38,781 bases of DNA from an uncultured Clostridium sp. GTDB lineage: Bacteria; Bacillota; Clostridia; TANB77; CAG-508. This document shows positions 1 to 9,408 of the stretch, piece after piece (within the stretch, counting starts at the first letter, position 1; each line of letters begins with the position of its first letter). Under the pieces are notes generated by a model. It did no database searches. It was not told where the DNA came from and was given only the letters and a program-made list of their open reading frames with translations. The stretch is from the NCBI GenBank assembly GCA_946487895.1, contig CAMLUO010000006.1:1-38781 (forward strand), in the 5' to 3' direction. The translations under genes were made by a program, and so were the position numbers.

Positions 1-502
1 CATCCAGATAGAATGGCACAAAGAATTTTAGGAATGGGTGATATTTTATCTGTTATAGAAAAAGCAGAAGAAGCATTTGATTTAGAGCAAGCAGAGAAAT
101 TAGAAAAACAGCTTAAAAAGAAAGAACTAGACTTAGATGACTATTTAGCACAACTAAGACAAGTTAAAAAGATGGGGTCATTTTCTTCATTATTGAAATT
201 GATTCCGGGAATGAATCAGATAAAAGATTTAAAAGTTGATGATAAAGAATTTGTAAAAATCGAAGCTATTATTTGTTCAATGACAAAAGAAGAAAAAAGA
301 GATACAAGACTTTTAAATGCTAGTCGTAGACAAAGAATAGCTAGACGGAAGTGGAACTTCAGTACAAGACATCAATAAATTCATTAAGTCTTTTGAAATG
401 ACACAAAAAATGATGAAACAATTGAAAAATAACAAAGGCGGAATGAAAAAATTGATGAATGGTATTGATATAAATTCTTTGAAGAACTTTAAAGGGATTT
501 AG
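1..502 (+). CDS. ffh: Signal recognition particle protein Ffh, C-terminal part, with +1 frameshift
   Basis: This is the 3' part of the SRP54/Ffh GTPase that binds signal peptides and 4.5S/SRP RNA and targets nascent membrane proteins to FtsY. The reading frame is open from base 1 (HPDRMAQRILGMGD, the G/M-domain junction), so the start lies outside the window. Only the methionine-rich M domain is seen, including LIPGMN and, after the frame change, KMMKQLKN. The zero frame runs into CGG at 346-348 and stops at 376-378. Skipping C346 gives RIARGSGTSVQDINKF, the conserved M-domain sequence, and runs to TAG at 500-502. The stop lies inside an intergenic palindromic repeat. Family identity is certain. 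That the frame is corrected during translation is an inference, supported by four similar sites in this window. Confidence 0.93.
343..349 (+). other. Putative +1 frameshift site at CGG in ffh
   Basis: The bases are AGA-C-GGA. In the zero frame CGG is followed nine codons later by TAA. In the +1 frame GGA encodes the glycine of the RIARGSG motif. No Shine-Dalgarno-like prfB-type stimulator is evident upstream, and AGA cannot re-pair at GAC, so simple P-site slippage is not suggested. Confidence 0.72.
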
Positions 503-523
503 GGACGGTCCTTAAAATCCCTG
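494..523. repeat. Palindromic repeat, family A copy 1
   Basis: An imperfect palindrome has GGGATT at the left and AATCCC at the right around a GGGACGGTCC core. Copies resembling it occur at 619-662, 11784-11820 and 33037-33073. The ffh stop codon TAG lies in the left arm. Confidence 0.75.
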
Positions 524-618
524 TTACTAGAATTTTTTAATAATATTCTAGAAATTCTTTGAATTATTGTGTTATTAAATTTTTAAATTTATAAATAAAA
601 ATGATTAAGGAGTGTCAC

Positions 619-662
619 TTAATCCCAGTAAGAGGGATTAAAAGAACGTCCCCTAATCCCAG
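619..662. repeat. Palindromic repeat, family A copy 2 (variant)
   Basis: TTAATCCC, GGGATTAAAAG and CGTCCCCTAATCCC form the same A-type palindrome in reverse orientation with an extra arm. It abuts the rpsP ribosome binding site at 661-667. The preceding bases 524-618 are AT-rich with no gene that I can support. Confidence 0.6.
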
Positions 663-674
663 GAGGTGAAATAA

Positions 675-905
675 ATGGTAAAAATTAGATTACAAAGACA
701 AGGAAAGAAAAAAGCTCCATTTTATCATATTGTTGTAGCAGATTCAAGAAGCCCAAGAGATGGTAAAATAATCGAGCAATTAGGTACATATGACCCAATG
801 ACAACTCCAGCAACTATTGTATTAGATAAAGAAAAAGTAGAAAAATGGATTAAAAATGGTGCAAAACCAACAGACACAGTTAAAGCTTTAATTGAAAAGA
901 AATAA
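675..905 (+). CDS. rpsP: 30S ribosomal protein S16
   Basis: A 76-residue protein of the 30S subunit that binds 16S rRNA and helps subunit assembly. It starts [20 protein letters not shown] and has the [16 protein letters not shown] core that defines S16. Family members are about 75-90 residues, so it is full length. The start ATG at 675 follows AGGAGGTGAAATAA at the usual spacing. It opens the classic rpsP-khpA-rimM-trmD-rplS series downstream of ffh, so it is probably co-transcribed with those genes. Codon use is typical of this window. Confidence 0.98.
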   Translation: MVKIRLQRQGKKKAPFYHIVVADSRSPRDGKIIEQLGTYDPMTTPATIVLDKEKVEKWIKNGAKPTDTVKALIEKK

Positions 906-962
906 TAAGTTGATTTATGCAAATGTCAACATCTTAGATTAGATTAAAGTGGAGGCGTTAAG

Positions 963-1193
963 ATGAAAGAAATTTTAGAAACAATTATTTTAAATTTAGT
1001 AGATAACAAAGATGTTGTTGAAATAAAAGAAGTAGATGGTGAAAAATCTATTATATTTGAAGTAAAAGTTGCAGAAACTGATATGGGAAAAATTATTGGA
1101 AGACAAGGAAGACTTGCAAGATCAATAAGAACAGTCATGAAATCAGTAGCTGGAAAAGAGCACAAAAAAGTTTCAGTAGAATTTATTGGATAA
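963..1193 (+). CDS. khpA: KH-domain RNA-binding protein KhpA
   Basis: A 76-residue single-KH-domain protein (formerly YlqC). The GxxG RNA-binding loop is visible in GKIIGRQGRLARSIRTVMKS. In other Firmicutes KhpA pairs with KhpB/EloR and affects cell elongation and RNA metabolism; here that role is taken from the family. Its place between rpsP and rimM is the standard one. The start follows AGTGGAGGCGTTAAG. Confidence 0.95.
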   Translation: MKEILETIILNLVDNKDVVEIKEVDGEKSIIFEVKVAETDMGKIIGRQGRLARSIRTVMKSVAGKEHKKVSVEFIG

Positions 1194-1211
1194 ATTTGAA
1201 AGGAAATGTGA

Positions 1212-1721
1212 ATGACAAAGTATTTAGAAATAGGTCAAATTGTTAATACATTTGGAATTAAGGGAATGGTAAAAATAAAACCATTTACAGATGATATTAA
1301 TAGATTTGATAGACTAAAAAAAATATATATATCAAACAAAAATGGAAAAAAAGAATATCAAATACAAGAAGTAAAATATCATAAAAATATGGTATTGATG
1401 AAATTAGAAGGTGTTGATACACCAGAACAAGCTGATTTATTACGTCAAAGCTATCTATTAGTAGATAGAGCAGATGAAGAACCTTTAGAAGAAGGTGTTT
1501 ACTATATAGTAGACTTATTAGGATTAGAGGTTTATACAGACGATAATAAATTACTTGGAAAAGTTGATGATATCTTTAATACTGGAAGTAATGATATATA
1601 TGTAGTAAAAGATGAAATGGGAAAACAAATCCTTTTACCAGGAATTCCAGATGTTTTAAAAAATGTGGATTTAGAAAAAGGAAGGATAACAGTTCATCTA
1701 ATACCAGGTTTAATAGTTTAA
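1212..1721 (+). CDS. rimM: Ribosome maturation factor RimM
   Basis: A 169-residue 16S rRNA processing factor that binds S19 and assists 30S head maturation. The N-terminal RimM domain (IGQIVNTFGIKGMVKIKPF) and a C-terminal PRC-barrel (YYIVDLLGLEVYTDD, then KQILLPGIPDVLKNVD) are both present. Length matches the family. GAAAGGAAATGTGA precedes ATG 1212. It is 18 bases from khpA and 35 from the trmD start, in an evident operon. Confidence 0.97.
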   Translation: MTKYLEIGQIVNTFGIKGMVKIKPFTDDINRFDRLKKIYISNKNGKKEYQIQEVKYHKNMVLMKLEGVDTPEQADLLRQSYLLVDRADEEPLEEGVYYIVDLLGLEVYTDDNKLLGKVDDIFNTGSNDIYVVKDEMGKQILLPGIPDVLKNVDLEKGRITVHLIPGLIV

Positions 1722-1756
1722 ATTATGTGTTTTGGAATGTTGAAAGGAGAAATAAA

Positions 1757-2431
1757 GTGCAATTTGATGTTTTAACACTTTTTCCAGAAATGTTTGAACC
1801 AATCAAACAAAGTATTTTGGGAAAAGCAATAGAAAATGAAAAGATAAAACTAAAATTGGTAAACATTAGAGACTTTTCAAAAGACAAACACAAAAAAGTG
1901 GATGATACACCATATGGTGGTGGTGCAGGAATGGTTATGAAACCAGATGTAGTATATGATGCATATAAATCAGTATATGAAGAAAATGCGAAAGTAATAT
2001 ATTTATCACCACAAGGGAAAACATTAAACCAAAAAAAAGTTGAAGAATTAAGTAAAGAAAAACATCTGATTTTATTATGTGGTCATTATGAAGGAATAGA
2101 CCAAAGAGTAATAGATAAGATTGTTGATGAAGAAATTTCAATAGGTGATTATGTATTAACAGGTGGAGAAATACCAGCAATGGTGTTGATTGATACTGTT
2201 AGTAGATACATAGATGGAGTTTTGAATCAAGAATCAATAAAAGAAGAAAGTTTTTCACAAGGTTTGCTTGAATATCCACAATATACAAGACCAGAAGTAT
2301 TTGAAGGAGAAAAAGTTCCAGAAATATTATTATCAGGTCATCATGAAAATATAGAGAAGTGGAGAAAAGAGCAAGCATTAAAAATAACAAAACAAAAAAG
2401 ACCAGATTTATTGAAAAGGAGGAAATTCTAA
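1757..2431 (+). CDS. trmD: tRNA (guanine-N1)-methyltransferase TrmD
   Basis: A 224-residue SPOUT methyltransferase making m1G37 in tRNAs reading CNN and GGN-type codons, which prevents +1 frameshifting. The SAM knot is seen in [15 protein letters not shown] and [15 protein letters not shown]; the N-terminal [13 protein letters not shown] is typical. I place the start at GTG 1757, 7 bases after AAAGGAGAAATAAA, because family members begin at [12 protein letters not shown]; an ATG at 1727 would add ten unmatched residues and has no binding site. TrmD's known link with frame maintenance is of interest given the CGG sites elsewhere in this window, but nothing abnormal is visible in the enzyme. 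Confidence 0.96.
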   Translation: MQFDVLTLFPEMFEPIKQSILGKAIENEKIKLKLVNIRDFSKDKHKKVDDTPYGGGAGMVMKPDVVYDAYKSVYEENAKVIYLSPQGKTLNQKKVEELSKEKHLILLCGHYEGIDQRVIDKIVDEEISIGDYVLTGGEIPAMVLIDTVSRYIDGVLNQESIKEESFSQGLLEYPQYTRPEVFEGEKVPEILLSGHHENIEKWRKEQALKITKQKRPDLLKRRKF

Positions 2432-2432
2432 A

Positions 2433-3023
2433 ATGGATATTATAAAATCAATTGAACACGAACAATTGAAAAACAAAATACCAGAATTAAAAGTTGGTAA
2501 CACAGTAAGAGTTCACGTAAGAATAAAAGAAGGAAACAAAGAAAGAATCCAAGTATTTGAAGGAATAATCATAAAAGTACAAGGAGGAGGAGTAAACCAA
2601 ACATTTACAGTTAGGAAAATCTCATATGGTGTAGGAGTTGAAAAAACATTCTTAGTACATTCACCATTAGTAGAAAAGGTAGAACTTGTAAGAGTTGGTA
2701 AAGCTAGAAGAGCTAAATTATTCTATTTAAGAGATAGAGTAGGTAAAGCTGCTAAAACTAAAGAACAAGTTGGAGCAAGAATCGAAGATAGAGAAATAGT
2801 TGTAAAAGAAGATTTAACAGAAGAACCTGCACAAGAAGTAAAAGAAACTCCAGTAGTTGAAGAAAAAGCAGATGAATCAGCAGAAGCTCCAGAAGAAGCA
2901 CCAGCTATCAAAACTGAAAACGTTGAAGTTCAAGAAACTGTTGATACAGTAAAAGAAGAACCAGTTGAAGAAGTTAAAGAAGAAGCTGAAAAAGCAGATA
3001 AAGAAGACAAGAAAGCTGAATAA
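2433..3023 (+). CDS. rplS: 50S ribosomal protein L19 with long acidic tail
   Basis: Residues 1-115 are normal L19 ([51 protein letters not shown]), a protein at the 30S-50S interface. Residues from about 120 to 196 form an extension rich in Glu, Ala, Val and Lys with repeats such as [18 protein letters not shown]. Usual L19 is about 115 residues, so the tail is an addition of some 75 residues. The start overlaps nothing and lies one base after trmD; AAGGAGGAAATTCTAAA is the binding site. A strong terminator follows at 3031. Confidence 0.96.
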   Translation: MDIIKSIEHEQLKNKIPELKVGNTVRVHVRIKEGNKERIQVFEGIIIKVQGGGVNQTFTVRKISYGVGVEKTFLVHSPLVEKVELVRVGKARRAKLFYLRDRVGKAAKTKEQVGARIEDREIVVKEDLTEEPAQEVKETPVVEEKADESAEAPEEAPAIKTENVEVQETVDTVKEEPVEEVKEEAEKADKEDKKAE

Positions 3024-3030
3024 TATTTTT

Positions 3031-3067
3031 GAAAAATGCTATATAGATATTTATATAGCATTTTTTG
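3031..3067 (+). terminator. Rho-independent terminator after rplS
   Basis: ATGCTATATA pairs with TATATAGCAT around a six-base loop and runs into a T6 tract. It closes the ffh-rplS operon. Confidence 0.9.
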
Positions 3068-3166
3068 TATGATAAAAATTATAAAAATAAAATCAACATG
3101 CAGGTTTCACATAAAATATAAAAATAATGAAAAAAGCAAAATAAAATTATTGTAAACAAAAATGAA

Positions 3167-3247
3167 TGTGAATAACTCGTGAACGCAAAATGACTAATAT
3201 AAGTTATTCACAAAGTTATCCACATTTTCCACAGTTAGTTATCCACA
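3167..3247. promoter_or_regulatory. Cluster of five DnaA-box-like sites
   Basis: TTATCCACA occurs exactly at 3216-3224 and 3239-3247, TTATTCACA at 3204-3212 and inverted at 3167-3175, and TTTTCCACA at 3225-3233. All are at most one base from TTATNCACA, within 81 bases, followed by an AT-rich stretch to 3340. The 340-base space between rplS and the rhodanese gene holds this cluster, the rplS terminator and no gene I can support. dnaA and dnaN are not in the window, so this may be a titration or regulatory cluster; an origin cannot be excluded. Confidence 0.68.
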
Positions 3248-3363
3248 TGTTATAAGATAAAAAAGTCGAAAAATAGAAAACATAATATATTTTTATCCAA
3301 AAAAATCTAAAATCATACAATATAATATGAAACAAATAATGAGATTGGAGTGGAGAAACTATA

Positions 3364-3708
3364 ATGATAAGCAAAATAAGAGAAGTGTTAAAATACACGA
3401 CAAAGAAATTAAAAAGAGGATATGAAAATGATGTAGACATTGAAAAATTAGAAGAGCTGAAAAAGCAGGGAGCTGTTATAATAGATGTAAGAAGTGTACA
3501 AGAATTTAAAGAAGGACACATAGAAGGAGCGATTTCAATACCAGAATATGAAATAAAAAATAGAATGAAAAAGGAGATACCAAATTTAGAGCAAACAATA
3601 ATTGTTTATTGTGGTACAGGTCATAGGAGTAGAAGAGCGCAAAAAGTATTAGAAAGAATGGGATATAGCCAAGTATATAATTTAGTAAATGGATGGCAAA
3701 ACTATTGA
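3364..3708 (+). CDS. Rhodanese-like domain protein
   Basis: A 114-residue single rhodanese domain. AVIIDVRSVQEFKEGHIEGAISIP is the entry half, and YCGTGHRSRRAQKVLERMGY carries the active-site loop with Cys followed by the CGTGHRS cradle. Such proteins bind persulfide sulfur or transfer it; the physiological partner is unknown. The N-terminal 25 residues are basic and outside the domain. ATG 3364 follows TTGGAGTGGAGAAACTATA. It ends with TGA, showing that TGA is an ordinary stop here, and lies 57 bases before lepA in the same direction. Confidence 0.85.
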   Translation: MISKIREVLKYTTKKLKRGYENDVDIEKLEELKKQGAVIIDVRSVQEFKEGHIEGAISIPEYEIKNRMKKEIPNLEQTIIVYCGTGHRSRRAQKVLERMGYSQVYNLVNGWQNY

Positions 3709-3765
3709 GATTTTAAAATTTCTATGTTAAAATTATATTGTTATAAAAATCTAAGAGGAGGAATA

Positions 3766-5565
3766 ATGAGACATATTAGAAATTTTTGCATAATTGCACA
3801 TATAGACCATGGTAAGTCAACACTAGCAGACAGATTAATAGAAATGACAGGAGTATTATCTAAACGAGAAATGGAAAGCCAAGTTCTAGATAATATGGAT
3901 ATTGAAAAAGAAAGAGGAATAACTATAAAATCTCAAGCTGTTAGAATGATTTACAAGGCAAAAGATGGACAAGAATATGTTTTTAATTTAATAGATACAC
4001 CAGGACATGTTGATTTTAATTATGAGGTGTCAAGAAGTTTAGCTGCATGTGATGGAGCAATTTTAGTTGTAGATTCAAGTCAAGGTGTAGAAGCTCAAAC
4101 TCTTGCAAATGTGTATCTAGCAATAGATAATAATTTAGAAATTCTACCAGTATTAAATAAAATAGATTTACCAAATGCAAGAGTAGATGAAGTAAAACAT
4201 GAGATTGAAGAAATAATAGGAATTCCTGCAGAAGATGCTCCATGTATTTCTGCAAAATCAGGTTTAAATGTTGATCAAGTTTTAGAAAGAATAGTAACAG
4301 ATTTACCAGCTCCAAAGGGAGATGTAAATGCTAAAACAAAATGTTTAATATTTGATTCATATTATGATAATTATAAAGGAGCTTTAGCATATGTAAGAGT
4401 TGTTGATGGAAAAGTTAAAGTTGGTGATGAAATAAGGCTTATGGCAACAAATAAAACCTTTACAGTAGCAGAAGTAGGATATTTTATCCCTGGTTCATAT
4501 ATGCCAGTAGAGGAGATAAAAGCAGGAGAAGTTGGCTATATTGCAGCAAGTATAAAGACATTATCAGATATACATGTTGGAGATACAGTTACATTAAATG
4601 ATAATCCAGCAGATGAACCACTTAAAGGATACAAAAAAGTGACACCAATGGTATATTGTGGTTTATACCCAATAGATGGTAGCCAATATGAAGAGTTAAA
4701 AGAAGCATTAGAAAAATTAAAATTAAATGATGCGGCTTTAGAATTTGAACCAGAAACATCAGCAGCTTTAGGTTTTGGATTTAGATGTGGATTTTTAGGA
4801 TTATTGCATTTAGAAATAATAGAAGAAAGATTAGATAGAGAATTTAATTTAGGGCTAATTACAACTGCACCATCAGTAATATATAAGGTGTACAAAACTA
4901 ATGGAGAAGTATTGGAACTATATAACCCAGAAGATTTACCAAAACCACAAGAAATTTCATATATTGAAGAACCATTTGTAACAGCAAATATTTTAACACC
5001 AAGAGAATATGTAGGAAATATAATGGAACTATGCCAAAGAAGAAGAGGTATATATATTGACATGAAATATCTTGATGAACATAGGGTAACTCTTGTTTAT
5101 GAAATGCCTTTAAATGAGATAATATATGACTTTTTCGATAATTTGAAATCAAAGACAAAAGGATATGCATCACTTGATTATGAATTCAAAGAATATAGAA
5201 AATCAAACCTAGTAAAACTAGATATTTATATTAATAATGAACCAGTTGATGCCTTGAGTTTTATAGTTCATAAAGATAACGCATATGATAGAGGAAAGAA
5301 AATGGTTGAAAAGCTAAAAACAGTTATACCTAGAAAACTATTTAAAATTCCAATCCAAGCAGCAATTGGTGGACAAATTATAGCAAGAGAAACAATTTCA
5401 GCTTTAAGAAAAGATGTACTTGCAAAATGTTATGGTGGAGATATTACTAGAAAGAAAAAATTGCTTGAAAAACAAAAACGTGGAAAGAAAAAAATGCGTG
5501 AAATTGGAAATGTTGAGATACCACAAGAAGCATTTTTGTCAGTGTTGAAATTGGATGATGAATAA
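3766..5565 (+). CDS. lepA: Elongation factor 4 (LepA)
   Basis: A 599-residue translational GTPase that acts on ribosomes during stress and initiation. G1 is [10 protein letters not shown]3 [17 protein letters not shown]4 NKIDLP and G5 SAKSG; the LepA-specific C-terminal domain is seen in [21 protein letters not shown]. The length matches the family. I choose ATG 3766 because [13 protein letters not shown] begins family members and AAGAGGAGGAATA lies just upstream; an upstream ATG at 3724 adds 14 unmatched residues. No CGG codon is present. Confidence 0.97.
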   Translation: MRHIRNFCIIAHIDHGKSTLADRLIEMTGVLSKREMESQVLDNMDIEKERGITIKSQAVRMIYKAKDGQEYVFNLIDTPGHVDFNYEVSRSLAACDGAILVVDSSQGVEAQTLANVYLAIDNNLEILPVLNKIDLPNARVDEVKHEIEEIIGIPAEDAPCISAKSGLNVDQVLERIVTDLPAPKGDVNAKTKCLIFDSYYDNYKGALAYVRVVDGKVKVGDEIRLMATNKTFTVAEVGYFIPGSYMPVEEIKAGEVGYIAASIKTLSDIHVGDTVTLNDNPADEPLKGYKKVTPMVYCGLYPIDGSQYEELKEALEKLKLNDAALEFEPETSAALGFGFRCGFLGLLHLEIIEERLDREFNLGLITTAPSVIYKVYKTNGEVLELYNPEDLPKPQEISYIEEPFVTANILTPREYVGNIMELCQRRRGIYIDMKYLDEHRVTLVYEMPLNEIIYDFFDNLKSKTKGYASLDYEFKEYRKSNLVKLDIYINNEPVDALSFIVHKDNAYDRGKKMVEKLKTVIPRKLFKIPIQAAIGGQIIARETISALRKDVLAKCYGGDITRKKKLLEKQKRGKKKMREIGNVEIPQEAFLSVLKLDDE

Positions 5566-5567
5566 AC

Positions 5568-5641
5568 CAGTTGAAAAATAATTACAATTTTGGCTACGTC
5601 AAACTTGTTTTCCTTGCCAAAATTTAATTCTTTTCCAACTG
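5568..5641. repeat. Inverted-repeat element, family D copy 1
   Basis: The left arm (5568-5594) starts CAGTTGAAAAATAATTACAA and ends TTTTGGC; the right arm (5616-5641) is its imperfect inverse. A 24-base stretch of the left arm recurs exactly at 30780-30803. It begins two bases after the lepA stop. It may be a small non-autonomous mobile element. Confidence 0.7.
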
Positions 5642-5678
5642 CTAGGAATCTAATTTTTAGAAAGGAATTGCAATAAAA

Positions 5679-6440
5679 ATGAAAGAAAATAAAAACTTTG
5701 ATGACCAAGTAGAAGGAAGAAATTCAGTATTAGAACTATTAGAAAGTGGAAAAGACATAAACAAAATATTCATAACAAAAGGAGAAAAGCATGGTTCTAT
5801 AAACAAAATAATAGCAAAAGCAAAAGAAAATGGAATAATAATAGTAGAAAAAGACAAAAATCAAATGAGACAAATGGCACAAAATGAAAACTACCAAGGG
5901 GTAATTGCCATAGTTCCACCTTATGAGTATTGTGAAATTGAAGACATTTTAGAGAAAGCAAAAATGAAAAATGAAGATCCTTTTGTTTTAATACTAGACG
6001 GAATAGAAGATCCACACAATTTAGGTTCTATAATAAGAACAGCAGAAACAGCTGGCGTACATGGAATAATAATTCCTAAAAGGAGAGCTGCATGTGTGAA
6101 TAGTACAGTAAATAAAGTTTCAGCAGGTGCGGTACAACATATGAAAATTGCTAGAGTAATAAATATTTCTGATAGTATTGAAAAACTAAAAGAAGCGGGA
6201 CTATGGATTTGTGGTACAGATATAAATACTAATACTTATTATAATGAGCAAGACTTAACAGGGCCTTTAGGAATAGTTATTGGTAATGAAGGTTCAGGGA
6301 TTAGTGAAAAGGTTAAGAAAAATTGTGACTTTTTAGTAAAAATCCCAATGAAAGGAAAAGTAAATTCATTAAATGCTTCTGTTTCAGCAGGAATTGTTAT
6401 ATATGAGACTTTAAGGCAAAGAGAAAATGTTGAAAAATAA
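5679..6440 (+). CDS. rlmB: 23S rRNA (guanosine-2'-O-)-methyltransferase RlmB (TrmH family)
   Basis: A 253-residue SpoU/TrmH methyltransferase. The N-terminal substrate-binding domain begins VEGRNSVLELLESGKDINKI. The SPOUT motifs are LDGIEDPHNLGSIIRTAE, IVIGNEGSGIS and NSLNASVSAGIVIYE. RlmB methylates G2251 of 23S rRNA in E. coli; RlmB versus a close paralogue is judged from full-length similarity of motifs. The binding site AGAAAGGAATTGCAATAAAA precedes ATG 5679. The next gene starts 17 bases downstream. Confidence 0.92.
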   Translation: MKENKNFDDQVEGRNSVLELLESGKDINKIFITKGEKHGSINKIIAKAKENGIIIVEKDKNQMRQMAQNENYQGVIAIVPPYEYCEIEDILEKAKMKNEDPFVLILDGIEDPHNLGSIIRTAETAGVHGIIIPKRRAACVNSTVNKVSAGAVQHMKIARVINISDSIEKLKEAGLWICGTDINTNTYYNEQDLTGPLGIVIGNEGSGISEKVKKNCDFLVKIPMKGKVNSLNASVSAGIVIYETLRQRENVEK

Positions 6441-6457
6441 AAGGAGAGAAATCAAAG

Positions 6458-8297
6458 ATGATACCAAGAAAGAAAAGAAGATTAATTTTAATAATTTCAA
6501 TATTATTAGTAATTTTAATGATATTTACAGCATTTGTTTTAGTGTATATAAATACAGATATGTTTAGATCAAATAAAACATTATTTATGAAATATCTAGG
6601 AAAAAATGTTGAGAATATGAGTCAAATGTATACACAAATAAATCAAAAGAATGATTATGAAACTTCATTAGAGCAAAGTAAATATACAGTAAATACTCAA
6701 ATAAATGTAAATAATACAGAAAATATTGGAACAACAGCGGAAAATACAGATAATGTAATAAATCAACTAAAAATAGTTGCAGAAGGACAAGTAGATATCG
6801 CAAACCAATATAATTATCAACAAATGAATTTATATAAAGGTGGAGACAGTATATTAGGACTAGAATATGTACAAAATTCTAATACATATGGACTTCGTTT
6901 TTCAGATCTTTTCCAACAATTTTTATTAGTTGATAATAGTAATTTGCAAGAATTATTTAAAAAATTAGGTTATTCTGATGTAGATATAGCAAATATGCCA
7001 AATCAAATTGATTTTAATCAATTATCACTTAGTAATTTGGAAATAACCGGAGAAGAAAAAGAAACACTTTCTAATAGATATACAGCAATAATTGAAGACA
7101 ATCTTAGTGAGCATACTTTTTCTAAGCAACAAAATCAAGCAATAGAAATAGACGGAAAAAGTGTGCAAGTAAATGCATATTCAGTTACATTAACAAAAGA
7201 GCAATTAAATAATTTATACTTAGATATTTTAGAGCAATTAAAAAATGATGAAATAGTATTAGGAAAATTAGATACATTACAAGCAAAAATAGATCAAATA
7301 AATCAATTATTGCAAAGTGGTGATAATACTACTGAAAGCAATGTGCAAAGCTTAAAAGATAAATTTACAACCGGAATTGATGATATAATAACTCGGAATT
7401 AATCAAAATAATATAGGACAGGATGAAACAACTATAACAGTTTATGAGAATATGAAAAATACTGTTAGAACATCAATAAAGACACCAGAATATGAAATAA
7501 ATTTGGATTTTTTATCAACAAATGGAGAAAATTATATTCAATTGAATGCGAATGATAATACTAATAATACAGTAAAAACTATTGCTGTAAGTGAGAATAG
7601 TGGTAATATAGAAATAAATATAACTATTACAGCGGGAGAAGAAACAAAAGATATAACAATAGTACAAAATAAAGAAATTAGTGGAAATACTATGATAAGA
7701 AGAGTTTCTGCACAATATGAAGATGCTGATAATAGAGTAGAGGCATATATTACTCAAAATTATCAAACTGTGACACAATTTAACAATGAGTTGACTTTGG
7801 ATAGTGAAAATTCAATAAAATTAAATGATTTACAACAAGAACAATTGCAATCATTAATGACAACAGTTCAAGAAGGTGTTAATGGTAAATTAACTGAACT
7901 TCAAAATGAAGTAAATATGCAAGAAATACAACAAGTATTAATAAATGCAGGACTGTTAAGAGAAGAACAAAGTATGGAAGTAACAGGTACTACTGAAGCA
8001 GAAAAGACTAGGTACAATTCACAATTTGAGATGTTAGTAGGAGAAAATTTTGATGCTGATAGAGTATTAAATGCAATTAATGCTTCACAAAATTATATTA
8101 GTAATTTAGATGTTATTTCAAATACGGAACTTAGAATTGTATTAAATAGAAGTGGAAACAATCCAGAAATTGTTACAACATTGCAAAATTTTATAGAAGA
8201 ACATAGAGGAGAAACTTATAATATTTCTCTTGAATATGATGAACAAACAGGATTAGTTAGTAGTTTAATGCTTACTATCGTAACGGAAGAAAGCTAA
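6458..8297 (+). CDS. Membrane-anchored extracytoplasmic protein with +1 frameshift, family not recognised
   Basis: A 612-residue protein when the frame is corrected. Residues 1-35 are a basic tip plus one membrane segment (RLILIISILLVILMIFTAFV); the rest is an Asn/Gln/Thr-rich, predicted extracytoplasmic region with helical and beta-rich segments (SVQVNAYSVTLTKEQLN). The zero frame meets CGG at 7394-7396 and stops one codon later (TAA at 7400). Skipping C7394 gives ...IITGINQNNIGQDETTITV and joins seamlessly to the downstream frame, which has no start codon with a binding site. ATG 6458 follows AAAGGAGAGAAATCAAAG. I do not recognise the family, so correctness of the fusion rests on continuity and composition rather than on a known motif. 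Confidence 0.75.
7391..7397 (+). other. Putative +1 frameshift site at CGG in the 6458 gene
   Basis: The bases are ACT-C-GGA. The zero frame ends at TAA two codons later; the +1 frame encodes glycine and stays open for 300 more codons. Same arrangement as in ffh, tsaD, recG and the U32 gene. Confidence 0.68.
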
Positions 8298-8330
8298 TTA
8301 TTAGTATATATAACTAACATATTGGAGATA

Positions 8331-8367
8331 ATTAACATATATTATATCAGTATATGTTAATTTTTTT
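8331..8367 (+). terminator. Terminator after the membrane-anchored protein
   Basis: ATTAACATATA pairs with TATATGTTAAT and is followed by a T7 tract. Confidence 0.85.
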
Positions 8368-8389
8368 CGTTTATCTAGGAGGAATTTAT

Positions 8390-9361
8390 ATGCTAAAAGA
8401 AAACAAGTTAATTGGAAATACGCCAATGATAAAAATTAATTATGAATATAAAGGGAAACAAAAAAGTATATACACCAAATTAGAATATTATAATTTAACA
8501 GGAAGTATTAAAGATAGAGTGGCATATTACATTATAGAAAATGCTAAAAAAAGGGGAAAGTTAAAAGAAGGTATGCCTATAATAGAAGCAACAAGTGGAA
8601 ATACTGGAATATCATTATCGGCTTTAGGGGCATATTATAATCACCCGGTATATATTTTTATGCCAGATTGGGCAAGTAAGGAAAGAATAGAGCTAATGAA
8701 AAGCTTTGGTGCAAAAGTAATTTTAATATCTAGGGAAGATGGCGGATTTATAAAATGTGTAGATGAAGCTAAAAAGTTGGCTAAAGAAAAACAGAGATTT
8801 TTATCAAATCAATTTGCAAATATTGATAATTTTCAAGCTCATTATGAAACAACAGGTGTAGAAATAGTAGAGCAAATACCTGAAAAGGTGGAAGGTTTTG
8901 TATCTGGTGTTGGAACTGGTGGAACACTTATGGGAATAGGTACAAAGTTAAAAGAAAAGTATAAGGATTTGAAAATAGTTGCAATAGAACCTGATAAAAT
9001 GCCAATAATATCAAAAGGTAAAAAAATAGCACAACACAAAATAGAAGGAATTGGAGATGATTTTGTTCCTGATTTAATTGATAAAACTAAAATAGATGAA
9101 ATTATTTTGGTAAATGATGAAGATTCTATTAACATGTCAAGAAAATTATCAAGAGAATTAGGATTAGGTGTTGGGATTTCTTCTGGTGCGAATTTTATAG
9201 GAAGCGTTTTATTAAATGAAAGATTGAACAGTCCAGTAGTTACAGTTTTTGCTGATGATAATAAAAAATATTTGTCAACAGATTTATCAAAGGAAATAGA
9301 TGATAATATGGTGTTTATATCTAATCAAATAAAATTGATAAATTATGAATGGACATTGTGA
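8390..9361 (+). CDS. Cysteine synthase family PLP enzyme
   Basis: A 323-residue fold-type II PLP enzyme. NKLIGNTPMIKI is the N-terminal signature, LTGSIKDRVAYYI contains the PLP-binding lysine, ATSGNTGISLSALG the substrate loop and VSGVGTGGTLMGIG the phosphate loop. These belong to O-acetylserine sulfhydrylase / cystathionine beta-synthase relatives; the donor substrate cannot be decided from sequence, so no symbol is given. I place the start at ATG 8390 after CTAGGAGGAATTTAT, because an ATG at 8354 lies in the upstream terminator's shadow. It ends in TGA and a bidirectional terminator follows. Confidence 0.9.
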   Translation: MLKENKLIGNTPMIKINYEYKGKQKSIYTKLEYYNLTGSIKDRVAYYIIENAKKRGKLKEGMPIIEATSGNTGISLSALGAYYNHPVYIFMPDWASKERIELMKSFGAKVILISREDGGFIKCVDEAKKLAKEKQRFLSNQFANIDNFQAHYETTGVEIVEQIPEKVEGFVSGVGTGGTLMGIGTKLKEKYKDLKIVAIEPDKMPIISKGKKIAQHKIEGIGDDFVPDLIDKTKIDEIILVNDEDSINMSRKLSRELGLGVGISSGANFIGSVLLNERLNSPVVTVFADDNKKYLSTDLSKEIDDNMVFISNQIKLINYEWTL

Positions 9362-9363
9362 AA

Positions 9364-9403
9364 TTTAAGAAGAAGGTTTATTTTAGGATACCTTCTTCTT
9401 AAA
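9364..9403. terminator. Bidirectional terminator between convergent genes
   Basis: TTTAAGAAGAAGG pairs with CCTTCTTCTTAAA. It separates the rightward cysteine synthase gene from the leftward sspH-like gene. Confidence 0.88.
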
Positions 9404-9408
9404 AATTA

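Noticed and set aside
3068..3363. A protein gene in the space between rplS and the rhodanese gene.
   Set aside because: No frame with a binding site or coding composition; the DnaA-box cluster explains the conserved-looking part better.
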